From: JBJMLO01 sp045805265
Lineage (GTDB): Bacteria > Actinomycetota > UBA4738 > JACQTL01
DNA: 64,000 nucleotides
Assembly (NCBI GenBank): GCA_045805265.1
Contig: JBJMLO010000011.1
Location: 372,001-436,000 of the forward strand
Direction of reading: 5' to 3'
A program made the translations under genes and the position numbers. The notes under the pieces were generated by a model that was given only the letters and a program-made list of their open reading frames with translations, was not told where the DNA came from and searched no databases. Below are positions 42,589-50,063 of the stretch, piece after piece. The first letter of the stretch is position 1. Each line of letters starts with the position of its first letter.

Positions 42589-43418
42589 GCGGGACAGCCG
42601 CCGAGCGGTGGGCGTCGCAGCTCGCCGCCTGGGCCCTGCCGGAGGAGATCCTGGCGCGGGCGCCGGAGTCGCCGTGGGGGTTCCCCGTGGAGCCGTTCCG
42701 GGCGCGAGCGTCGCGGTCCGCGGGCGAGGCCGCCGGGTCGCCCTCCGCGCGGCGGGTCCTGGAGGCGCTGCCGGCCGGCGGCTCGGTGCTCGACGTGGGG
42801 GCCGGCGCGGGGGCCGCATCGCTGGCGCTGGCGCCCCGGGCCGGGCTGGTCACCGCGCTCGATCCCTCGCCGCCGATGCTGGAGGCCTTCGAGGAGCTCG
42901 CCTCGGGTGCGGGGGTGGAGCACCACGTCGTGCATGGGTCGTGGCCGGACGACGCGGCGCTCGTTGAGCCCGCGGACGTGGTGGTCTGCCACCACGTCGT
43001 CTACAACGCTCCGGACCTGGCCGCGTTCTGCCTCGCGCTGGGGGACCGGGCGAGGCGGCGCGTCGTGATCGAGATGACGGCACAGCACCCCCGCGCGTGG
43101 ATGAACGACCTGTGGATGCGGTTCTGGTCGCTGGAACGGCCGGACGGCCCCACGTCCGGCGACGCCGAGGCGGTGCTCCGGGGGGACGGGATCGACGTTC
43201 GCCGGGAGGACTGGTTGCTGCCCCGCCTCGGCGTGGGACCCCGGGCCGACGCCGTGGCCTCGGCCCGGCGGATGCTGTGCCTGACTGCCGACCGCGACGA
43301 CGAGGTGGCCGAGGCTCTGGACGACCGGCTGTGGTCCGACCAGGACGGGCGGTGGTTCATCGGCCGGCGGAAGCAGCCCGTGACGACGCTGTGGTGGGAC
43401 CCCGTCACCGCCGGGTGA
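42585..43418 (+). CDS. Class I SAM-dependent methyltransferase
   Basis: A 277-residue methyltransferase with motif I S-V-L-D-V-G-A-G-A-G-A-A-S-L (about residue 68), an acidic residue after the second strand (T-A-L-D-P-S-P-P-M-L), and V-V-C-H-H-V-V-Y-N at the motif IV position. The substrate is unknown. The GTG at 42585 overlaps the acyl-CoA ligase stop by four bases, so the pair is co-translated. It may methylate a product or acyl carrier of the ligase; this is inference. The N-terminal 55 residues are a helical cap. Confidence 0.87.
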   Translation: MSGTAAERWASQLAAWALPEEILARAPESPWGFPVEPFRARASRSAGEAAGSPSARRVLEALPAGGSVLDVGAGAGAASLALAPRAGLVTALDPSPPMLEAFEELASGAGVEHHVVHGSWPDDAALVEPADVVVCHHVVYNAPDLAAFCLALGDRARRRVVIEMTAQHPRAWMNDLWMRFWSLERPDGPTSGDAEAVLRGDGIDVRREDWLLPRLGVGPRADAVASARRMLCLTADRDDEVAEALDDRLWSDQDGRWFIGRRKQPVTTLWWDPVTAG

Positions 43419-43466
43419 ACCCGAGCGCCCGACGCGGCCAGGATCGCCCAGAACCCTCCGCAGGGG

Positions 43467-43483
43467 CTTCACGGCTCCTTCAC
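43467..43483 (+). promoter_or_regulatory. Direct repeat CTTCAC, 11-base period (response-regulator site)
   Basis: CTTCAC at 43467-43472 and again at 43478-43483, one helical turn apart. It lies 52-68 bases before the small membrane protein gene that heads the two-component operon. OmpR/PhoB-family regulators bind such direct repeats, so the regulator encoded at 44014 may control its own operon here. Binding is inferred. Confidence 0.45.
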
Positions 43484-43534
43484 ACGCGGGGCGCAGCATG
43501 GGATGCAGAAGGACGTCGCGACCAAGGAGGAGAC

Positions 43535-43933
43535 ATGCGACGCGGACTGCTGTTGGGGGTGACGCTGCTGGTGGTCGCCGCCGGGATCCTGGTCGGGGTG
43601 AGCGCCTACCACGCGGGAGTGAACCACGGCATCGACCAGGCGGATCACGCCAGCCAGGTCGTGCGGGTGGTGGGGACCGGATACGGCTTCCCCTTCGGGC
43701 TGCTGCTCTTCCCGCTCGTGATCTTCGGGTTCTTCGCCGTCGGGGGGGCGTTCCGACGCCGGCGGTGGGCCGAGCACGGCGGGCCCGGCAAGTGGGGCGG
43801 GCCCGGCGGGATGGGTCACGGTGGCGGGCCCGGGCGGTGGGGCTTCGACGAGGGCTCCGTGCAGGAGTGGCACCGCCGGCTGCACGAGCAGGGCGAGCAC
43901 ACGAGCGCGGGCGGCGAGCCGTCGACCGCGTAA
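43535..43933 (+). CDS. Small membrane protein heading a two-component operon
   Basis: A 132-residue protein with two hydrophobic segments (residues 4-22 and about 50-72), a short outside loop with H-A-G-V-N-H-G, and a cytoplasmic Gly/Trp/Arg-rich region (G-P-G-K-W-G-G-P-G-G-M). It ends in a short helix, S-V-Q-E-W-H-R-R-L-H-E-Q, like SHOCT-type tails. The ATG at 43535 has AGGAGG 5-6 bases upstream. It is followed by an OmpR regulator and a kinase that carries a similar Gly/Trp/Pro-rich region. It could be the sensed or regulated target of that system; this is inference. Confidence 0.75.
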   Translation: MRRGLLLGVTLLVVAAGILVGVSAYHAGVNHGIDQADHASQVVRVVGTGYGFPFGLLLFPLVIFGFFAVGGAFRRRRWAEHGGPGKWGGPGGMGHGGGPGRWGFDEGSVQEWHRRLHEQGEHTSAGGEPSTA

Positions 43934-44013
43934 CGGCGGCGAACGGGGCGGGGGCGCCGATGCGGGTTGCCCCCGCCCCCGCCGTTCGTCACCCTTTCGG
44001 GGAGGTCTGGACC

Positions 44014-44697
44014 GTGAGGACGATCCTGGTCGTCGAGGACGAGATGAAGATCGCGCGCCTGGTGCGCGACTACCTCGCGCACGCCGGGTTCGAGGTGCTC
44101 GTGGCCGGCGACGGCGAGTCCGCGCTGGCCAGCGCCCGCGGATCCAAGCCCGACCTGGTCGTCCTCGACCTCGGCCTGCCCGGCCGCGACGGGCTCGACG
44201 TCACGCGAGAGATCCGGCGGACCTCGAACGTCCCGATCGTCATGCTCACCGCCCGCGGCGACGAGGCCGACCGCGTCGTCGGGCTGGAGCTCGGCGCCGA
44301 CGACTACGTGGTGAAGCCGTTCAGTCCCCGCGAGCTGGTGGCCCGGATCCGCGCGGTGCTCCGGCGCACCGACTCGGCCCGCGCGGGAGGGCCGGAGGTG
44401 CTGCGGGCGGCCGGCGTCGAGGTGGACCTGCCCCGGATGCGCGTGGCGGTCGATGGACGGGCGATCGAGCTGACCCCGACGGAGTTCGAGCTCCTGGCCA
44501 CGCTGGTCCGCGAGCCCGGACGGGTGTTCACCCGGGGACAGCTGCTGGAGGCGGTGCACGGCGTGGCCTTCGAGTCCTACGAGCGGGCCGTGGACGCCCA
44601 CGTGAAGAACATCCGCCGGAAGATCGAGCCGCAGCCCGGGCGACCCCGGTACCTGCTGACGGTCCACGGGGTCGGCTACCGGTTCGCCGATGCCTGA
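44014..44697 (+). CDS. OmpR/PhoB-family response regulator
   Basis: A 227-residue regulator. The receiver domain has E-D-E near residue 9, the phospho-acceptor Asp-52 in V-L-D-L-G-L-P-G-R-D-G, T-A-R-G and Y-V-V-K-P-F. The C-terminal winged-helix DNA-binding domain has L-T-P-T-E-F-E-L-L-A-T-L and R-A-V-D-A-H-V-K-N-I-R-R-K. The GTG at 44014 has GGGGAGG 8 bases before it. It overlaps the start of its kinase gene by 8 bases. A CTTCAC direct repeat upstream of the operon is its likely site. Confidence 0.95.
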   Translation: MRTILVVEDEMKIARLVRDYLAHAGFEVLVAGDGESALASARGSKPDLVVLDLGLPGRDGLDVTREIRRTSNVPIVMLTARGDEADRVVGLELGADDYVVKPFSPRELVARIRAVLRRTDSARAGGPEVLRAAGVEVDLPRMRVAVDGRAIELTPTEFELLATLVREPGRVFTRGQLLEAVHGVAFESYERAVDAHVKNIRRKIEPQPGRPRYLLTVHGVGYRFADA

Positions 44698-45895
44698 GGA
44701 GCCGGGTGACACACGGCGCCGCGGGCCGCCGTGGAGGCACGGCGGGTCGGGTGGCGGGCCTCCGTGGAGTTACGGCGGGCCGCCGTGGCGTGGAGGAGGG
44801 GGCTCCGGGCGGCCGCCGTGGTGGCCGGAGAACGAGCCGTGGCCGCCGGAGGGCGGGGCCGCCTGGCGGCGGTTCCGTCCGCCCCACGTCGCCCGGCGGA
44901 TCGGGTTCGCGTTCGCGCTGTTCTTCGGGCTGCTATTCCTGACCAGCGCGCTGGCAGTGGCGGTGCTGTCGGGGCTGTTCGGGCTGCGGCGCCACCACGG
45001 ACTGGTCCCCCTCGCCGCGGTGCTCGGCCTGGTGCTCCTGCTGGGGCTGATCTCGCTCGGGCGGTGGCTCCGGCGCCTGGCGGCGCCCGTCGGGGAGGTC
45101 ATGGCGGCGGCCGACCGGGTGGCCGGCGGTGACTACTCGGTCAGGGTCGAGGAGCGCGGACCGCGGGAGATGCGCCGACTGGCAAGGTCGATCAACTCGA
45201 TGACCGAGCGACTCGGCTCCGACGAGGAACGCCGCCGAGCCCTGCTGGCCGATGTGACGCACGAGCTGCGCACCCCCCTCGCCGTGATCCAGGGCAACGC
45301 CGAGGGCCTGCTCGACGGCCTGTACCCGATGGACGAGCAGCACCTCCGCCCGGTCCTCGAGGAGACGAGGATCATGGCTCGGCTGCTCGACGACCTCCAG
45401 ACGCTGTCGACGGCGGAGGCCGGAGCGCTCCGTCTGCAGCGCGAGCCGGTCACGCCGGGCAGGCTGGTCGAGGACGCCGTGGGCGCGTTCGCCGCTCATG
45501 CTGGGGAGCGCCGTGTCCGGCTGGCAACGAGCGTCCCGGACGGACTGCCGGAGCTGTCGGTCGACCCGCTGCGGATCGGCGAGGTCCTGTCGAACCTGCT
45601 GACGAACGCCGTGCGGCACACACCTGGAGGCGGAACCGTGACGGTGTCCGCGGAGCGCGGCGGCGATGGCGACCGGGTCGCGTTCGCGGTGAGCGACACT
45701 GGCCCCGGAATCGCGCCCGAGCACCTGCCACACGTGTTCGACCGCTACGTGAAGGCCACCGGTACCGGCGGCTCAGGGCTCGGCCTGGCCATCGCCCGCA
45801 GCCTGGTCGAGGCCCACGGAGGCGAGATCGCCGCCGAGAGCGACCCCGCGGTGGGCACGACGATCCACTTCAACCTGCCGGTGTCGCCGTCGTGA
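44690..45895 (+). CDS. HAMP-domain sensor histidine kinase with a Trp/Pro/Gly-rich N-terminus
   Basis: A 401-residue kinase. The first 65 residues are an unusual run of G-P-P-W-type motifs (P-P-W-R-H-G-G, P-P-W-S-Y-G-G, P-P-W-R-G-G, P-P-W-W-P-E). Two membrane helices (about 70-95 and 102-125) follow with almost no outside domain, then HAMP. The acceptor is His-191 in D-V-T-H-E-L-R-T-P-L-A, and the ATPase boxes are N-L-L-T-N-A-V-R-H, D-T-G-P-G-I and G-S-G-L-G-L-A-I. With so small an external loop it probably senses the membrane itself or a partner protein. It ends at a terminator hairpin. Confidence 0.93.
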   Translation: MPEEPGDTRRRGPPWRHGGSGGGPPWSYGGPPWRGGGGSGRPPWWPENEPWPPEGGAAWRRFRPPHVARRIGFAFALFFGLLFLTSALAVAVLSGLFGLRRHHGLVPLAAVLGLVLLLGLISLGRWLRRLAAPVGEVMAAADRVAGGDYSVRVEERGPREMRRLARSINSMTERLGSDEERRRALLADVTHELRTPLAVIQGNAEGLLDGLYPMDEQHLRPVLEETRIMARLLDDLQTLSTAEAGALRLQREPVTPGRLVEDAVGAFAAHAGERRVRLATSVPDGLPELSVDPLRIGEVLSNLLTNAVRHTPGGGTVTVSAERGGDGDRVAFAVSDTGPGIAPEHLPHVFDRYVKATGTGGSGLGLAIARSLVEAHGGEIAAESDPAVGTTIHFNLPVSPS

Positions 45896-45908
45896 CGATC
45901 AGCCCGCT

Positions 45909-45931
45909 CCGGACGACAGCGGCTCGTCCGG
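45909..45931. terminator. Hairpin between convergent operons
   Basis: CCGGACGA (45909-45916), 7-base loop, TCGTCCGG (45924-45931): a perfect 8-bp stem exactly between the convergent kinase and beta-propeller genes, 13 bases past each stop. There is no T-run on either side, as is common in high-GC genomes. It could work in both directions. Confidence 0.55.
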
Positions 45932-45943
45932 CTAGCCATCGCT

Positions 45944-47332
45944 TCAGATGCCCGCGCCGAGGAACGCCCCGGTCTCCGCGTCGACGTCAACGACGTAATC
46001 CTGCCGGATGAGGGTTCCGTCGGCCTCGTACGCGTGGCTGTCCCGGTAGGCGACCGCCCACATCCACCGCTCCGGCCCGTCGGTGCCCGGTCCCACCCTC
46101 GGGGAGCCGTGCACAAGCCGCACGTCGACCCGGGAGCCCGCCCCGCCGGGGAACCCGCTGTCGACAGCGAGCTGCAGGGCCTCGGCGCACGGGATGAACT
46201 GCGGCGGGCCGGGGTCGACGCAGGCCCCGGCCGCCCCGCCCGGTGGCGACTGGAACGAGAACTGCCCGCCAGGGAAGTCCGGGATCAGCGTTCGGATGGT
46301 CCCGTCGTCCATCCGAACGGCGGCGAGGTCCGCGCTCCGCTCGGTGCCACGCAGGAAGGCGAGCTGCGAACCGCCGTCGATCCACTCAGGCGTCCAGTTC
46401 TGATCGGGCCCGCCCACGAGGCGATGCGGCCGGTTCTTGGGATCACCGTCGAGCTGCCTGCGCGCGTCGAACGACCACAGCGAGGACGTCGTGTTGGACT
46501 CAAGGGCGCCGAACGCGAGGAGGACTCCATCCGGCCCCCACGTCGGATCGCTCACCGGGCCGCCCACCTGATCGGCACCGACCAGACGATGCGCGTCGCC
46601 GCCGTCGGAGTTCATCACCCACAGGTCGATGCTCTGCCCCAGGGTGGCCCGCACGAAGGCGATCCGCTCGCCGTCGGGAGACCACGTCGGGGTCCAGTCC
46701 TCGAAGCCCGCGTCGTGGCCTGCCGTCAGCTTGGCCAGTCCCGAGCCGTCGAGACGCACCGTCTCGATCGATCCGTAGCCGCTCGTGTCGAAGGCGATCG
46801 TCGACCCGTCGGGCGACCACGAGGGGTTGGCGGCGTTCACGCCGTGGGTCAGCCGCTCGAGATCCGATCCGTCGCCGTTCATCACGTAGAGGTCGTAGCA
46901 GCCCTCGCACCCGTCCCCCCAGTAACCGCGAAAGGCGATCCGCGAGCCGTCGGGCGACCACGCCGCATCCCACTCAGGCGTCGGCGAGCCCCGCAGAAGC
47001 CGCCTGTCCGTTCCGTCCGGACGCATCGTGCAGAAGTTCGGGGCGGACGCCCCATGGGCGAACAGCGCGCCGTCGCACTGGAACACGATCCGGCCGCCGT
47101 CCCAGGTGGTCCCGGAGGAGATCGGCACCCGCTCGTTCGTTCCGTGGCGAAGCCCCGTCACGGCGAGCCACGCGCTGGCCGTTCCCACACCGGCCACGGC
47201 GAGCGCAACGACCGCTGCACCCACACGGCGGCGGCGGTGACGCTGCCGGGCCCGGCGGTGGACCGGCTCCCAGGCGTCCGGCGGCACCAACCGTTGGGTC
47301 TCTCGTTCCAGCAGGTCCCTGATGTCACTCAT
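45944..47332 (-). CDS. Membrane-anchored TolB-like beta-propeller, probable sigma-factor partner
   Basis: A 462-residue protein. A short cytoplasmic N-terminus (M-S-D-I-R-D-L-L-E-R-E-T), an Arg-rich stretch (R-H-R-R-R-R) and one membrane helix (about 37-58) lead to an outside beta-propeller of PD40/TolB repeats (A-A-W-S-P-D-G-S-R-I-A-F, P-S-W-S-P-D-G-S-T-I-A-F, P-T-W-S-P-D-G-E-R-I-A-F). Its start overlaps the stop of an ECF sigma gene by 8 bases. By position and layout it may act as the membrane partner (anti-sigma-like) that passes an outside signal to the sigma factor; no classic zinc anti-sigma motif is seen. Confidence 0.85.
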   Translation of the reverse strand: MSDIRDLLERETQRLVPPDAWEPVHRRARQRHRRRRVGAAVVALAVAGVGTASAWLAVTGLRHGTNERVPISSGTTWDGGRIVFQCDGALFAHGASAPNFCTMRPDGTDRRLLRGSPTPEWDAAWSPDGSRIAFRGYWGDGCEGCYDLYVMNGDGSDLERLTHGVNAANPSWSPDGSTIAFDTSGYGSIETVRLDGSGLAKLTAGHDAGFEDWTPTWSPDGERIAFVRATLGQSIDLWVMNSDGGDAHRLVGADQVGGPVSDPTWGPDGVLLAFGALESNTTSSLWSFDARRQLDGDPKNRPHRLVGGPDQNWTPEWIDGGSQLAFLRGTERSADLAAVRMDDGTIRTLIPDFPGGQFSFQSPPGGAAGACVDPGPPQFIPCAEALQLAVDSGFPGGAGSRVDVRLVHGSPRVGPGTDGPERWMWAVAYRDSHAYEADGTLIRQDYVVDVDAETGAFLGAGI

Positions 47333-47849
47333 AGCCCTCTCCCAGCGCCTCCTTGAACGCCGCCCTGGCGCGGTGGACGCGCGCCCGGACCGACGACGGC
47401 CGGATCCCGAGTACGCGGCCGGCCTCGGCGGAGTCCAGCCCCAGCCATTCGGTGAGGACGAGCGCCTGCCGCTGTCCCGCCGACAGGGCGAGCAGCGCCC
47501 GCATCACGTCGCTCCGGGCGGCCGCCAGCACCGCCGGATCGACGGAGGCTGGTGGGCCCTGGGCGTCGGCCTCGCGGGGCCGCAGACGGAGGCGGCGGAG
47601 CCGCCGGTGGTGCAGGTGCAGGGCGGTCCGCACGACGTAGCCTCCCGGCGACGCCATCGCCCTCACCTGGTCCCACCGCTCGAGCGCCCTGGCCATGGCC
47701 TCCTGCGCGACGTCCGCCGCCTCCGCCCTGTCGCCGGAGAGGAGGTAGGCCAGCCGGTAGACTCGGGGGTGCTCCTCGCGGAAGAACGATTCGAAGTCGA
47801 GCTCCTGCGCCGGCACCGGGGGCGCCTCCGTCACGGTGTGGCCCTTCAT
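47325..47849 (-). CDS. SigE-family ECF sigma factor (1)
   Basis: A 174-residue extracytoplasmic-function sigma factor with region 2 (D-F-E-S-F-F-R-E-E-H-P-R-V-Y-R-L-A, D-V-A-Q-E-A-M-A-R-A) and region 4 (L-S-A-G-Q-R-Q-A-L-V-L-T-E-W-L-G-L, V-R-A-R-V-H-R-A-R). It belongs to the SigE-family ECF type common in actinobacteria. The ATG at 47849 follows GAGG closely; a GTG at 47867 is the alternative. It is coupled by an 8-base overlap to the membrane propeller gene. The 263 bases upstream (47850-48112) show no gene. Confidence 0.9.
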   Translation of the reverse strand: MKGHTVTEAPPVPAQELDFESFFREEHPRVYRLAYLLSGDRAEAADVAQEAMARALERWDQVRAMASPGGYVVRTALHLHHRRLRRLRLRPREADAQGPPASVDPAVLAAARSDVMRALLALSAGQRQALVLTEWLGLDSAEAGRVLGIRPSSVRARVHRARAAFKEALGEGYE

Positions 47850-48112
47850 GTCCTCACCCCAGACCAAGCCACGGGGCGACCCGCGTGTTGCACGGGCGCC
47901 CGCAGCCGCTCATGTGGGCCCACGATCCGCCCTGGACCGGGGAGAAGCAATGGGATGGCGGGGGCGGAGGAGTCCGGTAATCGTTTCACGCTCCTAGCCG
48001 ATTCCAGTAACCGGGTTCGCCTGAGCGGTCGGAGGTTGGAGCATCCCGATACCCCGGCGGTCAACGCGACGAAGATTCACGACACGGACCTGTTGGCGCT
48101 CGGACCTGCGCG

Positions 48113-48895
48113 TCACCGGGAGAAGACCTTGACCCAGATCCCGAACGCAAGCTGACGCCGTTCGGCAACGGAGAAATACGGCCGGAATGCGTCGATGAAG
48201 TACGCCTCTTGCTCGGCCTCGGTCTCGCGACCCTCGCGTACGGCGGCAATCCGCTCGCTGTGCGTCATCAGGTAGGCCACGAGCGCATCGAGCGTCATCG
48301 GTACCTCGAACCGGAGTTCCTCGTCCCATGCAGGAGTGACTCCCATGCCCGCCAGGCTCGTCGGCATGAACTCGTTCTTCGGGACACGTGGGTAACGCGG
48401 TCCGCACTCTTCCCTCATCCACTTCGCGAAGGCGTCCGTCCCCACCATCTCGGCGCGGAACCACACGTCGTAGACGACGAGCCAGGCGCTTCGTCGAAGG
48501 ACGCGGCCAATCTCGCCGATCGCACTGGAATCGAACCAGTGGATCGCCGACGCAATGGTCGCCATGTCGAAGACGGCGTCGCGAAACGGCAAGCGCTCGG
48601 CCAGTCCGGCGACGTACCGAGCGGTGCCATCAGCCTCTCGCCTCCGAAGCATGTCGGCAGACGCGTCGACACCAACGACAAGCCTCGCGAATGCCGCCAA
48701 CGGCTCGGTAGATAGACCCGTGCCGCAGCCGGCGTCGATGACGGAGCCAAGTCGCGGCAGCCGCTCGGAAAGAAGAGCAACGACGTGATGATGAAGCTGC
48801 GGTCGTGCCAGGGCGTAGCGGGTCGCAACGACGTCGCCGACAAAGGGATTCACGACGCGGCGGTCCTCTCCGTTGCGATCGTTGGCGTTGGTCAC
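48113..48895 (-). CDS. Class I SAM-dependent methyltransferase, atypical codon use
   Basis: A 260-residue methyltransferase of the Methyltransf_11 type with motif I S-V-I-D-A-G-C-G-T-G-L-S-T (about residue 50), G-V-D-A-S-A-D-M-L for the acidic loop, and a post-I stretch A-E-R-L-P-F-R-D-A-V-F-D-M. The substrate is unknown. A sample of its last 45 or so codons has about a fifth of third positions A or T, against only a few percent in neighbouring genes, so it may have arrived by transfer. It follows the M48 protease gene by 21 bases. Confidence 0.87.
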   Translation of the reverse strand: MTNANDRNGEDRRVVNPFVGDVVATRYALARPQLHHHVVALLSERLPRLGSVIDAGCGTGLSTEPLAAFARLVVGVDASADMLRRREADGTARYVAGLAERLPFRDAVFDMATIASAIHWFDSSAIGEIGRVLRRSAWLVVYDVWFRAEMVGTDAFAKWMREECGPRYPRVPKNEFMPTSLAGMGVTPAWDEELRFEVPMTLDALVAYLMTHSERIAAVREGRETEAEQEAYFIDAFRPYFSVAERRQLAFGIWVKVFSR

Positions 48896-48916
48896 AGGAA
48901 GCGCCGCCCCCTCCGG

Positions 48917-50053
48917 CTACCTTGAGACTGGTGCCGCGGCGCCGGCGCGGGCCCTCGCGGCGGCGATGCGTTCCGCCGGTGCCGGGTGGCTGAACGTGAA
49001 CAGATAAGCGAGCAGCGACGGGGCCAGCTCGGACAGGTTGGCGATCGACAGGTTGCGCTCCATCTCGGCAAATCCCTCCGGGTCACCGGTCAGGTCGATC
49101 GAGAACCGGTCCGCGGCGCGTTCCCACCTCCGGCTCACCGCCATGCCGAACGGGTCGCTCGCCAGCCCGGCCACCGCGGCGACCAGCAGCACGAACGGGA
49201 CGACGCGGGGATCGCCGGGACCGCTCGCGTGGATCGCGTCCAGCGCGGCCGGAGACCCCAGCAGCACCCACACCAGGAACGCCACCGTCACCGCGCCGGC
49301 CGCGGCGGTCATCGTTCCCTTCATCACGTGTCCCGCCCGGCGGTGGCCCAGCTCGTGCGCCACCACCAGCCGGACCTCCTGCGGCGACCCCCGGCGGAGC
49401 AGCGTGTCGTACACCACGACCCGCCTCGTCGCTCCCAGGCCGCTCACGTACGCGTTCTCCTTGGTGGTGCGGCGGCTGGCGTCGGCCACCAGGACGTCGC
49501 GCACCGGAACGCCGGCCTCGCGCGACAGTGCCCGAACCGACTCGGCCAGCGCCTCGTCCTCCAGCGGCCGGAACTTGTTGAACAACGGCTCGAACACCAC
49601 CGGCGCGAGGAACGACAGCACGAACACGACGGCCGCCGCCAGCGGCGCGGCGACCCACACCCACGTGTCGGGCATCGCGTGCGCCAGCGTCAGGAACCCG
49701 AGCAGCAGCCCGCCCGTGATCACGAGTCCAACCACAGCGCCTTTTGCCCAGTCGTTCAGCCATCCGGCCCACGACTGCGTCGCGAACCCCCACCGGCGCT
49801 CGTGCGCGAAGCCCCACGCCCGCAGCGGCAGCCCCAGCAGCGAGCCCACGACGACCACGACTCCGACGTACGCGGCCGCGCTTCCCACCGAGTCCGCGAT
49901 CGCGTCGCCCAACCCCGTGAACGCCAGCGCCGCGAGGTACGCGAAGGACACCATCGCCCCGACCACCGAGCGCACGTACCCCGGGCGGTGATACCGGCGG
50001 GCGCGGTCGATCTCATCGTCGGAGAAGAACGCGCGGGGATCGGGGAGCGCCAT
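48917..50053 (-). CDS. M48-family (Ste24/HtpX-like) membrane zinc protease
   Basis: A 378-residue integral membrane metalloprotease. Four or more helices in the N-terminal half are followed by the zinc site V-V-A-H-E-L-G-H-R-R and the third ligand Glu in R-R-W-E-R-A-A-D, spaced as in CAAX protease 1/Ste24. N-A-Y-V-S-G-L-G-A-T-R-R-V-V-V-Y-D is the conserved substrate strand. It probably acts in membrane-protein quality control. It starts 10 bases after the VWA gene stop and is likely co-transcribed with it. Confidence 0.92.
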   Translation of the reverse strand: MALPDPRAFFSDDEIDRARRYHRPGYVRSVVGAMVSFAYLAALAFTGLGDAIADSVGSAAAYVGVVVVVGSLLGLPLRAWGFAHERRWGFATQSWAGWLNDWAKGAVVGLVITGGLLLGFLTLAHAMPDTWVWVAAPLAAAVVFVLSFLAPVVFEPLFNKFRPLEDEALAESVRALSREAGVPVRDVLVADASRRTTKENAYVSGLGATRRVVVYDTLLRRGSPQEVRLVVAHELGHRRAGHVMKGTMTAAAGAVTVAFLVWVLLGSPAALDAIHASGPGDPRVVPFVLLVAAVAGLASDPFGMAVSRRWERAADRFSIDLTGDPEGFAEMERNLSIANLSELAPSLLAYLFTFSHPAPAERIAAARARAGAAAPVSR

Positions 50054-50063
50054 GCCGGGCGAG

